Assembly: GCA_902577905.1 (NCBI GenBank)
Contig: CACHAQ010000003.1
Coordinates: 44,511 to 108,510 of the forward strand
Source: an uncultured Alphaproteobacteria bacterium
GTDB taxonomy: Bacteria > Pseudomonadota > Alphaproteobacteria > HIMB59 > GCA-002718135
Direction of reading: 5' to 3'
Length of the DNA: 64,000 nt
In this document: one piece after another, positions 51,395-62,421 of the stretch
Position numbering within the stretch: position 1 is the first letter of the stretch
Layout: every line of letters starts with the position of its first letter
Made by a program: the position numbers and the translations under genes
Notes under the pieces: model-generated
Database searches by the model: none
What the model was told of the DNA's origin: nothing
The model's input: only the letters and a program-made list of their open reading frames with translations

Positions 51395-51799
51395 CTATAA
51401 CTCAATTTTGAATTTTTCAGGTCGCCACGTCGCAGGCGCAAGTTCAAAATCATCAAAATCAAAAGCAGGTGCGACAGTGCATCCAATTAAACTGAAAGCG
51501 CCAGAAGATCTCATTGCAAACCATGTGTTTGCTGTTACGGTGTAAATATAATTATGATCTGAACCTAAAGAAAAAACTTCATAATTAACCCCATCATTCG
51601 ATGTGAAAACTTCTAAAGGATCTCCTGAATAAAAATGTAATATTTCATTTTTAGTTAATCGATGCCAATGTGATTTTTCGCTCCTTTTTAATAGGTAATA
51701 AATTTGACTAACATTGTTGTTCTTAAAATTTTCAACATAATGTCCTCCTTCAGGATGACTAATCATATTGAGTTTTTTAATTAAATTATCTGCTTCCAC
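51395..51799 (-). CDS. Cupin domain protein (DUF985 family)
   Basis: MISHPEGGHYVENFKN; SHWHRLTKNEILHFYSGDPLEV; GCTVAPAFDFDDFELA. Confidence 0.92.
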   Translation of the reverse strand: MEADNLIKKLNMISHPEGGHYVENFKNNNVSQIYYLLKRSEKSHWHRLTKNEILHFYSGDPLEVFTSNDGVNYEVFSLGSDHNYIYTVTANTWFAMRSSGAFSLIGCTVAPAFDFDDFELAPATWRPEKFKIEL

Positions 51800-52390
51800 T
51801 TAGATTAAATGACCAAGTTTACTTTTCTTAGTTGAGATATATTTTTCATTATACTTATTGGTATCTGAGAAAATAGGAACTCTTTGATTTACTTTGATAC
51901 CCATATCTTCAAGCGCTTTTATTTTTTTTGGATTATTGGTCATCAAATCTAATTCTTTGATTGCTAAATATTTTACCATTCCAGCAATATTTTCATAAGT
52001 TCTTTCATCATCTTTGAAACCTAGTTGATGATTAGCCTCAACAGTATCTAGTCCCTTGTCTTGTAAACTATATGCTTTAATTTTATTTGAAAGACCAATG
52101 CCTCTCCCTTCTTGTTGAAGATAAAAAATAACCCCTCTTCCAATCTGAGCAATTTGTTTTAATGATTCAGTTAGTTGGAATCTACAATCACATCTCATAC
52201 TAAAAAATGATTCCCCTGTAATACATTGCGAATGAATTCTTGATAAAACTGGCTCATCGGTAAGCAAATCACCCATACATATTGCTAAATGATCTTTAGA
52301 TTCATTTTCATCTGTAAAGGCATGTACGGTGAACTCCCCAATATCTGTTGGAAGTTTACTAGTCTCAATAAACTTTAATTTGTCTGACAT
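51800..52390 (-). CDS. ribA: GTP cyclohydrolase II
   Basis: VLSRIHSQCITGESFFSMRCDCRFQL; FYLQQEGRGIGLSNKIKAYSLQDKGLDTVEAN. Confidence 0.97.
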   Translation of the reverse strand: MSDKLKFIETSKLPTDIGEFTVHAFTDENESKDHLAICMGDLLTDEPVLSRIHSQCITGESFFSMRCDCRFQLTESLKQIAQIGRGVIFYLQQEGRGIGLSNKIKAYSLQDKGLDTVEANHQLGFKDDERTYENIAGMVKYLAIKELDLMTNNPKKIKALEDMGIKVNQRVPIFSDTNKYNEKYISTKKSKLGHLI

Positions 52391-52863
52391 TATAGTTTAG
52401 TAGGATTTGGGGCACCTTTATATACTTCTTCAGGATCAAAAACTTTTTCTTTCTCTTCAAATTTAAGAACAACTTTAGAGCTAGAATTATCCAATGGAAT
52501 ACTTCTATAAAAACATGATCTATATCCTACATGACAGCTAGCACCACCTTTGACATCAACCCTTAACCAAACACAATCTTGATCATCATCAATTCTTATT
52601 TCTTTTATCTTCTGCGTTAACCCACTTGTTTTACCTTTGTGCCAAAGGGTATTTCTACTTCTAGAAAAATAAACAGCTTCACCCAAACTTATAGTTTTTT
52701 TAAAAGCTTCTTCATTCATATAACCTTGCATAAGTAGTTCACCAGATGAAAAATCTGTTGTTACAACGGGTATTAGACCATTTAAATCAAATTTTGGAGC
52801 AAGCTCGCGTGACTCTTCAACTTGTTCTATAGATTTTCTTTTTTCAAATTGAATGTTATTCAT
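52390..52863 (-). CDS. hisI: Phosphoribosyl-AMP cyclohydrolase
   Basis: [60 protein letters not shown]. Confidence 0.97.
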   Translation of the reverse strand: MNNIQFEKRKSIEQVEESRELAPKFDLNGLIPVVTTDFSSGELLMQGYMNEEAFKKTISLGEAVYFSRSRNTLWHKGKTSGLTQKIKEIRIDDDQDCVWLRVDVKGGASCHVGYRSCFYRSIPLDNSSSKVVLKFEEKEKVFDPEEVYKGAPNPTKL

Positions 52864-53857
52864 TTTTTAATTTTTCAGCAGCTTCTAATGCAAAGTAAGT
52901 TAGTATACCATTTGCCCCAGCTCTTTTAAAAGATAAAAGAGATTCCATTACAACTTTTTCATTAAGCCAACCTTTATTAATTGACTCTTTTATCATCGAA
53001 TATTCACCAGATACTTGGTAGGCAAAAGTTGGAATTTTAAATTCTGATTTTATTCTAGAAATAATATCAAGATAAGGCATACCAGGTTTAACCATTACCA
53101 TATCTGCACCTTCACTTATATCTAATCCAACTTCTCTAATAGCTTCATCACTGTTTGATGGATCCATTTGATATGTTAATTTACCATCTTTACCCAAATT
53201 AGAACCAGAACCTATAGCATCTCTAAAAGGTCCATAAAAACCCGAAGCATATTTTGCAGCATAAGAGAGAATAAGGGTATCTGCTAAATTGTTTGAATCT
53301 AATGCAGTTCTTATTCTTCCCACTCTTCCATCCATCATATCCGACGGGGCGATTACATCACAACCAGCATTCGCTTGGACTAGAGCCTGTTGTTCCAAAA
53401 CCTCCAAAGTTTTATCATTATCTATTTTATCATTTATAACTAAACCATCATGCCCATGATCAGTAAAAGGATCTAACGCAACATCACATACAATACCAAT
53501 ATTTGGAAAATTTTTTTTGATACTTTTAATTGATCTGCACACCAAATTGTTATCATCTACAGCTAAACTTCCCTCAGAATTTTTAAGGTCACTTTCAATT
53601 TGCGGAAAAATTGCAATAGCAGGAATATTAAATTTAACAGCTTTTTCTACTTCACTTAAAAGTTTATCAATAGAGTATCTGCTTACACCAGGCATCGAAT
53701 TAATAGGATCATCAACCTTGTTTCCCTCGCATACAAATAGAGGCAAGATTAAATCATTAACACTAAGTGTATTTTCAGCAACTAAACGACGAGAAAATTC
53801 TTTCATTCTATTACGTCTAAGTCTTGTACTTGGAAACTTGCCTTGCATGTTATTCAT
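52856..53857 (-). CDS. hemB: Delta-aminolevulinic acid dehydratase
   Basis: [70 protein letters not shown]. Confidence 0.99.
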   Translation of the reverse strand: MNNMQGKFPSTRLRRNRMKEFSRRLVAENTLSVNDLILPLFVCEGNKVDDPINSMPGVSRYSIDKLLSEVEKAVKFNIPAIAIFPQIESDLKNSEGSLAVDDNNLVCRSIKSIKKNFPNIGIVCDVALDPFTDHGHDGLVINDKIDNDKTLEVLEQQALVQANAGCDVIAPSDMMDGRVGRIRTALDSNNLADTLILSYAAKYASGFYGPFRDAIGSGSNLGKDGKLTYQMDPSNSDEAIREVGLDISEGADMVMVKPGMPYLDIISRIKSEFKIPTFAYQVSGEYSMIKESINKGWLNEKVVMESLLSFKRAGANGILTYFALEAAEKLKNE

Positions 53858-53860
53858 TTT

Positions 53861-55786
53861 TTATTCTATTGGTGATTTTGCTTCTTTAGATAAGCTAGTA
53901 ACAATATCTTCTAATTTAAAGGTCTTTGTTTCAGAAGATCCAATTCTTCTAACAGATACTGTTTTATCTTGAGCTTCTTTTTTTCCTACAGCAATAATTG
54001 CCGGCACTTTACTATTACTGTGTTCACGTATTTTATAACCAATTTTTTCATTACGTGTATCTATTTCGGCCTTAATTCCTTTTGATACTAATGCTTTTTT
54101 TACCTCATAAGCATACTCATCTGTATCAGATGTAATTGTAGCAACTACAGCTTGCAATGGTGAAAGCCAAAACGGAAGATGGCCTGCATAATGTTCAATT
54201 AGAATGCCAGTGAATCTCTCTAAGGAACCAAATAGAGCTCTATGCAACATGACTGGTATTTTTTTATTACCATCTTCTCCAATATAAGTGGCCCCCAATC
54301 TTCCAGGTAAATTTAAATCTACTTGCAATGTTCCGCATTGCCAGTCTCTGCCAATTGCATCACGCAAAACAAACTCTAATTTTGGACCGTAAAATGCACC
54401 TTCTCCTGGGTTGAGTGTATACTCAAGACCTGTTGCTTCCATGGCTTGCATTAATGCAGCCTCAGCTTTATCCCAAATAGCATCATCCCCTACGCGTTTT
54501 TCAGGACGGTCAGAAAATTTAATTCTAACATTATCGAAACCAAAGTCCTTATAGATACTAAGTATCAAATCACATACCGTTTTACTCTCTTGTGTAATTT
54601 GATCTTCTGTACAAAATATATGTGCATCATCTTGTGTGAATGCTCTCACCCTCATTAATCCATGAAGAGCACCAGACGGTTCATAACGATGTACTTTTCC
54701 AAATTCAGATAATAGAAATGGTAAGTCTCTATAACTTTTTAATCCTTGTTTAAAAATTTCTACAGCACCAGGGCAATTCATTGGTTTGATAGCATAAATT
54801 TTATCGTCTTTTGCTTCAGTTCTAAACATCATGTCACTAAATTTGTCCCAGTGACCAGACGTTTCCCATAGAGACTTATCCATCATGTCTGGCGTATTAG
54901 TTTCTACATAACCTGCCTTGTCTTGTCTGTTTCGCATATAATTTATTAGCGATTGGAATAATGTCCAACCCTTAGGATGCCAAAACACCGCTCCAGGAGC
55001 CTCTTCCTGAAAATGAAATAAATCCATTTCTCTTCCTAGTTTTCGATGATCTCTTTTTTCTGCTTCTTCAATTTGTAGAAGGTGTTGTTCAAGATCCTTT
55101 TCTGTTGCCCAGGCTGTTCCATAAATTCTTGTTAGCATTGTATTAGATGAATCACCTCGCCAGTAAGCGCCAGCAACTTTCATTAATTTAAATGCTTTAC
55201 CAATTTGTTTTGTTGAAACCATATGAGGGCCTCTGCACAAGTCTAACCAATCACCTTGTTTGTAAATACTAATTTCCTCATTATCAGCCAGATCATTAAT
55301 TAGTTCAACTTTGTAGTTTTCACCTTTATCTTTAAAATGTTTTATTGATTCTTCTTTAGACCACACTTCTCTTATGAAATTTTTATTTCTTTGAATGATA
55401 TCGTGCATCTTCTTTTCAATTTTTGGAAGATCTGCAACAGTAAAAGGTTCATCTCTTGCAAAATCATAATAAAAACCATTTTCAATTGCTGGACCAATTG
55501 TAACTTGTGTTCCAGGGAATAATTCCTGGACAGCTTCTGCCATTACATGAGCACAATCATGTCGTATTAATTCAAGTGCTTCCTCGCTATCTCTTTTTAA
55601 AATCGCTACAGATGCATTACCATTAATAGGTAAACTAATATCTTTTATCTCATTATTAATTTTTATAGCAACTGATTCTTTGGCAAGAGATTTAGAAATT
55701 TGTGATGCCAATTCAAGACCATTGATGCCTTTATCAACTTCCTTTTTATTTCCATCTGGAAATGTAATTATTATCTTTTCACTCAT
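53861..55786 (-). CDS. thrS: Threonine--tRNA ligase
   Basis: [83 protein letters not shown]. Confidence 0.99.
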   Translation of the reverse strand: MSEKIIITFPDGNKKEVDKGINGLELASQISKSLAKESVAIKINNEIKDISLPINGNASVAILKRDSEEALELIRHDCAHVMAEAVQELFPGTQVTIGPAIENGFYYDFARDEPFTVADLPKIEKKMHDIIQRNKNFIREVWSKEESIKHFKDKGENYKVELINDLADNEEISIYKQGDWLDLCRGPHMVSTKQIGKAFKLMKVAGAYWRGDSSNTMLTRIYGTAWATEKDLEQHLLQIEEAEKRDHRKLGREMDLFHFQEEAPGAVFWHPKGWTLFQSLINYMRNRQDKAGYVETNTPDMMDKSLWETSGHWDKFSDMMFRTEAKDDKIYAIKPMNCPGAVEIFKQGLKSYRDLPFLLSEFGKVHRYEPSGALHGLMRVRAFTQDDAHIFCTEDQITQESKTVCDLILSIYKDFGFDNVRIKFSDRPEKRVGDDAIWDKAEAALMQAMEATGLEYTLNPGEGAFYGPKLEFVLRDAIGRDWQCGTLQVDLNLPGRLGATYIGEDGNKKIPVMLHRALFGSLERFTGILIEHYAGHLPFWLSPLQAVVATITSDTDEYAYEVKKALVSKGIKAEIDTRNEKIGYKIREHSNSKVPAIIAVGKKEAQDKTVSVRRIGSSETKTFKLEDIVTSLSKEAKSPIE

Positions 55787-57168
55787 CTAGATTTCCGCCA
55801 AATCGTTCCTTTATCAGTATCTTCTATTTCTATGCCTTTATCTTTTAATGTGTCCCTAATAGTATCTGCCAAATTAAAGTTTTTACTGCGTCTAGCTTCA
55901 TTACGTTCATTTATCAACCTTTCAATTTCTTCAGCATTTTCAGTATCTTTTTGATTATAACCTAACCAATTTCCTGGATCATCTTCAAGAATGCCTAATA
56001 TTTTACCGGCAGAAAGAAGATTTTTTTTAATTTCTTTTTTTCTTTCATCAGATGCAGATGAAGCATCATTTGCTTCTTCATTAAGTTTTGCAATGACTTT
56101 AGGTGTATTCAAATCATCTAAAAATGATTCCATTATAGAATCAGAAGGTAAGTTAGAATCTATATCAACTTCTGATAGCTCTAATAAAACTCTATAAAGT
56201 CGATCTATCATTTTGCTATTTTGTTCAATGATTTCTTCTGTCCAGTTCAATGGCTGTTTGTAATGAGCTGACAACAATGTTAATCGCAAAACCTCTCCCT
56301 TGTATTTTTTATTGAGATCATGAACGAGTCTAATGTTGCCAATTGACTTTGACATTTTTTCTCCCTCAACATTAACAAATCCATTATGAAACCAATAAGT
56401 TGCAAAATCTTTAGGATCTTTATTTTCAGATATAGAACAAGTTTGTGCTATTTCATTTTCATGATGCGGAAACACCAAGTCAATACCACCGCTATGGATA
56501 TCAAAAGGAAGACCTAATGATTTTTCTGACATAACGGAGCATTCCAAATGCCATCCTGGTCTTCCAAATCCCCAAGGTGAATCCCAACCAGGTAAGGGTG
56601 AGGGAGATGGTTTCCATAAAATAAAATCTGCTGGATCTTTTTTGAACGGCGCTACTTCAACACGGCTTCCAGCTATTTGTTCATCTCTATTTCTTTTTGA
56701 AAGAATTCCATAATTATCAAAACTTGGCACATGAAATAAAACATGACCCTCTTTTTCATAAGCTTTATTTTCATCAATTAATTTTTTTATAAACTCGATC
56801 ATTTCTTTAATATGATCAGTTGCCCTTGGTTGAATATCAGGAAGATTAACGCCAAGTGCACTCATGTCATTATTGTAAATCTCTGTATATTTATTTGTAA
56901 TAACACTAATGTCCTCACCTGTTTCTTTAGAAGCTTCTATTATTTTGTCATCAATATCAGTGATATTAGACACATAGGTCACTTGTTTAAATTGTGTTTT
57001 TAATACACGGACTAATAAATCATTTACAACTGCCATACGCGCATTACCTATGTGCGCAAAATTGTAAACAGTTGGACCGCAAGCATATATTCTTACATGA
57101 TCTGGATTAACTGGTTTAAAAAATTCTTTTTTACCACTTAATGTGTTTTGTAACTGTAATGACATCAA
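55783..57168 (-). CDS. cysS: Cysteine--tRNA ligase
   Basis: [74 protein letters not shown]. Confidence 0.99.
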   Translation of the reverse strand: MMSLQLQNTLSGKKEFFKPVNPDHVRIYACGPTVYNFAHIGNARMAVVNDLLVRVLKTQFKQVTYVSNITDIDDKIIEASKETGEDISVITNKYTEIYNNDMSALGVNLPDIQPRATDHIKEMIEFIKKLIDENKAYEKEGHVLFHVPSFDNYGILSKRNRDEQIAGSRVEVAPFKKDPADFILWKPSPSPLPGWDSPWGFGRPGWHLECSVMSEKSLGLPFDIHSGGIDLVFPHHENEIAQTCSISENKDPKDFATYWFHNGFVNVEGEKMSKSIGNIRLVHDLNKKYKGEVLRLTLLSAHYKQPLNWTEEIIEQNSKMIDRLYRVLLELSEVDIDSNLPSDSIMESFLDDLNTPKVIAKLNEEANDASSASDERKKEIKKNLLSAGKILGILEDDPGNWLGYNQKDTENAEEIERLINERNEARRSKNFNLADTIRDTLKDKGIEIEDTDKGTIWRKSR

Positions 57169-57176
57169 TATATTTT

Positions 57177-57599
57177 TTAATAATTAAGTTCTATTACCAC
57201 GGGTTCGCCATGAACTAAAATGATTGCGGCTTTTTCAAATGATGGAGGACCTTTTGGTTGATAATTATTACTAAAGGCAAAACCTTCTTTTGGTCTCCAG
57301 AATAATCCAGTCTTTAATTTTCCATCTGAATCTTCATCGTGATAGGCAACAATTGCTATTTTTCCTTCATGTATCTTACTCAAAGGAACTACAACCTCAC
57401 CCTTTTGCACTCTTTTTCTAACGCTCTCAATTGCTAATTCTTCATCCAAAAAGCTCTCTTTTGAGTCATATATCTTAACATCAATGTAACCATCACCATG
57501 TTCTACATTTGGAAAAATGATAGTTCCATGTGCAAAAAGACCTAAAGACCATGTGACTGTTAAGCAAAAAAAGAATATTTTAGTAAAAAAACTTTTCAT
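57177..57599 (-). CDS. DUF2141 domain-containing exported protein
   Basis: Signal peptide; IAIVAYHDEDSDGKLKTGLFWRPKEGFAFSNNYQPKGPPSFEKAAIIL. Confidence 0.9.
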   Translation of the reverse strand: MKSFFTKIFFFCLTVTWSLGLFAHGTIIFPNVEHGDGYIDVKIYDSKESFLDEELAIESVRKRVQKGEVVVPLSKIHEGKIAIVAYHDEDSDGKLKTGLFWRPKEGFAFSNNYQPKGPPSFEKAAIILVHGEPVVIELNY

Positions 57600-57627
57600 A
57601 TAAGTATCCTAATTATAATAGAATCAA

Positions 57628-58833
57628 GTGCTGAACAATAAAGAATATCTAAATAGACTATATCAATCAGATAAACCTCTTATAATTTATAAAACTGATA
57701 AGGGTTATGATATCTATACTGACTTTTCTAGAAGAATTATTATTAATAAAAAAAATCTAAAATATTTTCTTAATATCCAATCAAAATCAAAAAAATCTAA
57801 GATTGAAGAATTGAATTGTTATGTTGGTTTCTTTGGTTATAAACTTCTTTGTGAAAATATAGGAATAAAGTTTCCAAAACAGCAATCTAAAAATTTTCAT
57901 AGCGGTGTATTTTACAAGCCACAAACTAAAATTAGTATTGGTAAAAAAATAATAATCAAAAGCATTAAAGCCAATTTTAGAAATATAAGTATAAATACAA
58001 AAAAATATTTACAGTTAAATAAAAAGTTTAATCTTAATTTATCTTTAAAGCAGTACTCTAAGATATTTAATGATTTCTCTAAAAATATTAAACATGGAAA
58101 AACTTATCAAATTAAAATAGCTCAAACATATTCGAAAAAAGGTAATATCAATTCTATTGATCTTTTTTGGAAGCTAATGAAAATGAATGAATCGCCTGAA
58201 AGTTTTCTTATCAAGGAAAAAGACTATAATATCGTAAGTTGTTCACCAGAGACACTCATATTGAAAAAAAATAACACAATTAGAACTAAACCTATTGCTG
58301 GAACATTAAGAAAAACAAAGCAGTTAAATAAAAATAAAGCTCTCACATTCTTTAGAAGAAATGAAAAAGAAACCAAAGAACACAATATGATTGTTGATAT
58401 GGAAAGAAATGATCTGTCTAAAATTTGTAAAACAGGATCTGTAAAAATAGATAAACTAAAAAAGGTTGAGGAATATCGTGATCTTTTTCATTACGTTACG
58501 ACAATCAAGGGAGTTATAAAAAATAAAATGAGTAACCATGATATAATTTCTTCCTTAATGCCAGGCGGTTCAGTCATTGGTTGTCCAAAAATTAGTACTA
58601 TTCAACTTCTAAATAGAAAAGAAAAATTTGACAGAAATATTTATACAGGCAGTTTTGGAATTATACATTCAAATGGTGATATGCGATTTAACATAATGAT
58701 TAGAACACTACTTAATTTTAAAAATGATATTGAATTATCAGTTGCTAGTGGTGTGATCTTAGGTAGTACTGCAAAAAAAGAATATAATGAAAATTATATT
58801 AAAGCTAAATCACTTTTAGATCTATTTAACTAA
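57628..58833 (+). CDS. pabB: Chorismate-binding enzyme, aminodeoxychorismate synthase component I-like (GTG start)
   Basis: GKTYQIKIAQTY; FLIKEKDYNIVSCSPETLI; TKPIAGTLRKTK; EHNMIVDMERNDLSKICK; PGGSVIGCPKISTIQLL; linked to pabA/pabC/folP. Confidence 0.9.
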   Translation: MLNNKEYLNRLYQSDKPLIIYKTDKGYDIYTDFSRRIIINKKNLKYFLNIQSKSKKSKIEELNCYVGFFGYKLLCENIGIKFPKQQSKNFHSGVFYKPQTKISIGKKIIIKSIKANFRNISINTKKYLQLNKKFNLNLSLKQYSKIFNDFSKNIKHGKTYQIKIAQTYSKKGNINSIDLFWKLMKMNESPESFLIKEKDYNIVSCSPETLILKKNNTIRTKPIAGTLRKTKQLNKNKALTFFRRNEKETKEHNMIVDMERNDLSKICKTGSVKIDKLKKVEEYRDLFHYVTTIKGVIKNKMSNHDIISSLMPGGSVIGCPKISTIQLLNRKEKFDRNIYTGSFGIIHSNGDMRFNIMIRTLLNFKNDIELSVASGVILGSTAKKEYNENYIKAKSLLDLFN

Positions 58834-59390
58834 TGATTTATCTCATTGATCACGAAGACTCATTCACATACAATTTAGCTCATCTACTAGATAGTATTGA
58901 GCCAACATTTGTTTCAAATTATTATGAAATAAACCAAACAAAACTAGAAAAATCTTCGACCATCGTTCTTTCACCAGGCCCTGGTGAACCAAAAGATTAT
59001 CCATTAACAACTAAGATTTACAATAAATATAAAGGAAAGAAAAAAATATTAGGAATATGTTTAGGTTTCCAACAAATAGTTTTTTGTGAAGGGGCTAAAA
59101 TAGTTCAACAAAAAAATATTCTTCATGGTTATCAGAGTCATATTAAAGTTACTAACGATAAATCAATTTTTAAAAAAAATTTAAATTTCTTAGGTGGTCG
59201 ATATCATTCCTTAAAAATGTCCGAACCATTTGTTTCTCAATCAATGATAATTACAATGCGTTGTGTAAAAACAAATGTAGCAATGGCGGTTGAAGATGAT
59301 ATTAATAAAGTCTATGGATTACAGTTTCACCCAGATTCATTTTTAACTCCACATGGAAAATATCTTATTAAAAAAATCCTTTCACGCTAA
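58833..59390 (+). CDS. pabA: Glutamine amidotransferase, PabA/TrpG type
   Basis: IYLIDHEDSFTYNLAHLL; VLSPGPGEPKDYP; LGICLGFQQI; GLQFHPDSFLTPHG. Confidence 0.9.
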   Translation: MIYLIDHEDSFTYNLAHLLDSIEPTFVSNYYEINQTKLEKSSTIVLSPGPGEPKDYPLTTKIYNKYKGKKKILGICLGFQQIVFCEGAKIVQQKNILHGYQSHIKVTNDKSIFKKNLNFLGGRYHSLKMSEPFVSQSMIITMRCVKTNVAMAVEDDINKVYGLQFHPDSFLTPHGKYLIKKILSR

Positions 59391-60108
59391 GAATTTAAAA
59401 TTACTTAAGTTCAATTCTCTTTGGGGTTACAAGGGTATCTTTACAACCATTAGACTATTTGGCAAAGAGCCAAATTTAATTTTAGTTGATCAGCACTTAA
59501 AAAAACTAAATAAAGATTTGAGATATTTTGGCATTGATGTTAAGATTTCAAAAAATTTTTTAACTAATTTTTTAAATAAATATTCTAAAATTAAAAATTA
59601 CGACCACCTATTAAGAATTGCAGTCACAAAAAAAATAATCTCATTATCTGTACGTAAACGAAACAAAGATTTTAAGTATTTTACTGCAAAATTTTTTAGA
59701 TTCCAGCGTACTTTACCTAACTTTAAAAATTTACAGTACAAAAAAATAATTTCTTTACAAAAAAAAATTAATTTACAAAAAGAAGAAATTCTTTTTTATT
59801 TTAACAATAAAATTTTAGAAGGCTCTACAACCAATTTAATTTTTGTAGATGGTAATAAATTATTTATTCCAAAAAATTTCTATTATTATGGAATTACTCT
59901 AGAATACTTAATTAAAAATATCCCTTATAAAATTTATAGAACAGATATTAATATTTCTAGTTTACATCAATTTAGTGAAATACTTTTAGTTGGTTCTGGC
60001 AAAGGTGTGGTTAGTATTTCTTTTATTAAACAATTTAATTGGTATAGGTCTTCAATGAAAATATATAATTTTTTATCAAAAAAATATTCAAAAATATTAT
60101 TGAAATGA
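59353..60108 (+). CDS. pabC: Aminodeoxychorismate lyase-like class IV aminotransferase (start uncertain)
   Basis: FTTIRLFGKEPNLILVDQHLKKL; ILEGSTTNLIFVDGNKLFIP; pab/fol neighbourhood. Confidence 0.78.
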   Translation: MENILLKKSFHAKNLKLLKFNSLWGYKGIFTTIRLFGKEPNLILVDQHLKKLNKDLRYFGIDVKISKNFLTNFLNKYSKIKNYDHLLRIAVTKKIISLSVRKRNKDFKYFTAKFFRFQRTLPNFKNLQYKKIISLQKKINLQKEEILFYFNNKILEGSTTNLIFVDGNKLFIPKNFYYYGITLEYLIKNIPYKIYRTDINISSLHQFSEILLVGSGKGVVSISFIKQFNWYRSSMKIYNFLSKKYSKILLK

Positions 60109-60923
60109 AATTAGGGAAATATAATTTTAAACTAACTAGTCCAACGGTAATGGGAATATGCAATGTTACCCCTGACTCTTTTAGTGATGGTGGAAAGAGT
60201 TTTAAAAGTTCAGATGCACTAAAAAATATTAAAGAAATGGTTAAAAATGGAGCAAGTATTATTGATATTGGAGCAGAAAGCACAAGACCTGGTTCAGATC
60301 CATTAACACATAAAGAAGAAGTTAAAAGATTAGACCCGATATTAAAAAAATTGCCAAAAAATAAATTTATCATATCGGTTGATACTAATAAAATTGAAAC
60401 TCAAGAATATGCATTAAATATGGGAGCACATATTATAAATGATGTCTTTGGGGGTTCAGAAGATTTATTCTTTTTAACTAAAAAATTTAAAACTGGTTTA
60501 ATTCTAATGCACACACCTGCACCACCCAAAACTATGCAAAAAAAAATACACTCATATAATAATGTTGTGCAAGATATAAAAAAAATATTTCTCCACAAAA
60601 TTAAACAATTAGAAAATATAAAAATTCCTTCGTCTAAAGTATGGTTTGACCCAGGTATTGGTTTTGGTAAAAATTTTGAACAAAATATAGAAATCATGCA
60701 AAAAATTAATCAGTTTAAATTTAAGGGATATGGATTATTATTAGGATCATCCAGAAAAAGCTGGATCAACTTCATAGATAAGAGTGAAACAAATCAAAGA
60801 TTGGGAGGGTCAATCGCTTCTGCATTATATTGTTATCAAAAGGGAGTTGATATATTTAGAGTTCACGACATAAAAGAAACGTCTCAATCATTAAAAATTT
60901 TTGAAAAACTATGTTCAAAGTAG
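60105..60923 (+). CDS. folP: Dihydropteroate synthase
   Basis: VMGICNVTPDSFSDGGKSF; IIDIGAESTRPGSDPL; WFDPGIGFGKNFEQN; LLGSSRKSWI. Confidence 0.98.
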   Translation: MKLGKYNFKLTSPTVMGICNVTPDSFSDGGKSFKSSDALKNIKEMVKNGASIIDIGAESTRPGSDPLTHKEEVKRLDPILKKLPKNKFIISVDTNKIETQEYALNMGAHIINDVFGGSEDLFFLTKKFKTGLILMHTPAPPKTMQKKIHSYNNVVQDIKKIFLHKIKQLENIKIPSSKVWFDPGIGFGKNFEQNIEIMQKINQFKFKGYGLLLGSSRKSWINFIDKSETNQRLGGSIASALYCYQKGVDIFRVHDIKETSQSLKIFEKLCSK

Positions 60924-61255
60924 AAATTAAAAACTTATCCATCAGTGCAAATATAGGTATCACTGCTCAAGAGAGAAAGAAAAAACAGTTGTTAAAGGTA
61001 ACATTAGAATTTAGTTATCCTGTTAAAAACTCACTAGATTTAAACAATTTAAATAATGTTAAGGATTATTCATCTATTACAAAATATTTAAAAACTTACA
61101 TAAAGGAATCTCAATCACATACTCTTGAGCATTTAATAATAAAAACATCCAATGTTCTTGAAAAAAGATTTAAAATAAAAAAAGTTAAACTTACAATTAA
61201 TAAAACAGCTGTAGCAAAAAAATATGGAGCTGACTCACTAAGTGTATCAAACTGA
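60911..61255 (+). CDS. folB: Dihydroneopterin aldolase
   Basis: NLSISANIGITAQERKKKQLLKVTLEF; SHTLEHLI; TINKTAVAKKYGADSLSV. Confidence 0.88.
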   Translation: MFKVEIKNLSISANIGITAQERKKKQLLKVTLEFSYPVKNSLDLNNLNNVKDYSSITKYLKTYIKESQSHTLEHLIIKTSNVLEKRFKIKKVKLTINKTAVAKKYGADSLSVSN

Positions 61256-61742
61256 AACAATAATCGCACTTGGTTCAAATCTAGGTAATGCTATATTTAA
61301 TTTACGGTGTGCCGTTAGAGAGTTAGAAAAAATTGGTAATATAAAAAAATTTGCAAATATTTATATTTCTTCCCCTTATGGATATAAATCACAAGGTAAT
61401 TTTTTTAATACCGCAATAAAGCTATTAACCAATCAGCAGCCATTAGAATTAATAAATAATATATATGAAATTGAAAAAAAATTAAAAAAAAATAAAAAAA
61501 TTATTAATGGTCCAAGAAACATTGATTTGGATATTATCTTTTTTGGCAAACAAAAATTTAATAAAAAAAATTTAATAATTCCTCACCCAAGAGCAGCTGA
61601 AAGAGATTTTGTGTTATATCCAATACTTGATATTGATCCATTTTTCAGACATCCGTTTGAAAAAAAATCAATAAAAGTCTTATCGAAAGAATTAAAAAAT
61701 AAATATATTATTAAACGATTATCCTACCGAAATTTGATTTAA
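61242..61742 (+). CDS. folK: 6-hydroxymethyl-7,8-dihydropterin pyrophosphokinase
   Basis: IIALGSNLGNAIFNL; FFNTAIKLLT; NGPRNIDLDIIFFG; IPHPRAAERDFVLYPILDID. Confidence 0.97.
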   Translation: MYQTETIIALGSNLGNAIFNLRCAVRELEKIGNIKKFANIYISSPYGYKSQGNFFNTAIKLLTNQQPLELINNIYEIEKKLKKNKKIINGPRNIDLDIIFFGKQKFNKKNLIIPHPRAAERDFVLYPILDIDPFFRHPFEKKSIKVLSKELKNKYIIKRLSYRNLI

Positions 61743-62369
61743 AAAATCTTTGAGTTTTGATTTAGAAATTAAATTTCTCTGATTTTTCAAGCTTCTAGAA
61801 ATATCTAATCCAAAAGGTGTTATTTGTTTTAGAATGTTGGAAACATTTTTTTTGTCTATACCACCACCAATATAAACTGGAATATTTTTACTTTTTATAA
61901 ACTGTATTTGTTTAATACTTTTTCTCAATGAATATTTTTTAATACTTTTTTTCCTATAAACATTCATATCAAAATAAATAACATCAACAATTTTTCTAAT
62001 TGATTCAATGTATTTTTTATCAAAATTTTCTGGATTAATTGCAATACCAATTTTTAATCTTCTAAATATTTTTTTTATTTTTAATAAATCTTTTTTGGGA
62101 AAATGATATGAACATGAAATTGTCTTTGGTTTTGTAAAATCTATTTGTTCTATTAGCTTGTCTAAAGATACATACCGAGTCAGAAGCACTGATTCAATCT
62201 TATAATTTTTACATTCTTTAATTAATGATTGTATTTTTTTATCACTAACTGTGTTTGGTCCGTTTAAATTTTTACTTGCAAAACCCAATGATTTTATTTT
62301 ATTTTTATGTGCCACTTCAACAGATTTGACATTTGTTATGCCACAAATTTTTAAAGGTATATTTTTCAT
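61719..62369 (-). CDS. Phosphoribosylanthranilate isomerase (TrpF)-like protein, divergent
   Basis: LKICGITNVKSVEVAHKNKIKSLGFA at N-terminus; IPVYIGGGIDKKNV; PFGLDISRSLKNQRNLISKSKLKDFL at C-terminus. Confidence 0.68.
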   Translation of the reverse strand: MKNIPLKICGITNVKSVEVAHKNKIKSLGFASKNLNGPNTVSDKKIQSLIKECKNYKIESVLLTRYVSLDKLIEQIDFTKPKTISCSYHFPKKDLLKIKKIFRRLKIGIAINPENFDKKYIESIRKIVDVIYFDMNVYRKKSIKKYSLRKSIKQIQFIKSKNIPVYIGGGIDKKNVSNILKQITPFGLDISRSLKNQRNLISKSKLKDFLNQISVG

Positions 62370-62421
62370 TAAATTTTATTTTTAAAAATTATAAATATAT
62401 GTAAACTATTTTTTTTTATAT

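Noticed and set aside
53517-53972. 151-aa plus-strand ORF
   Set aside because: Antisense to hemB/thrS junction; no RBS or motif.
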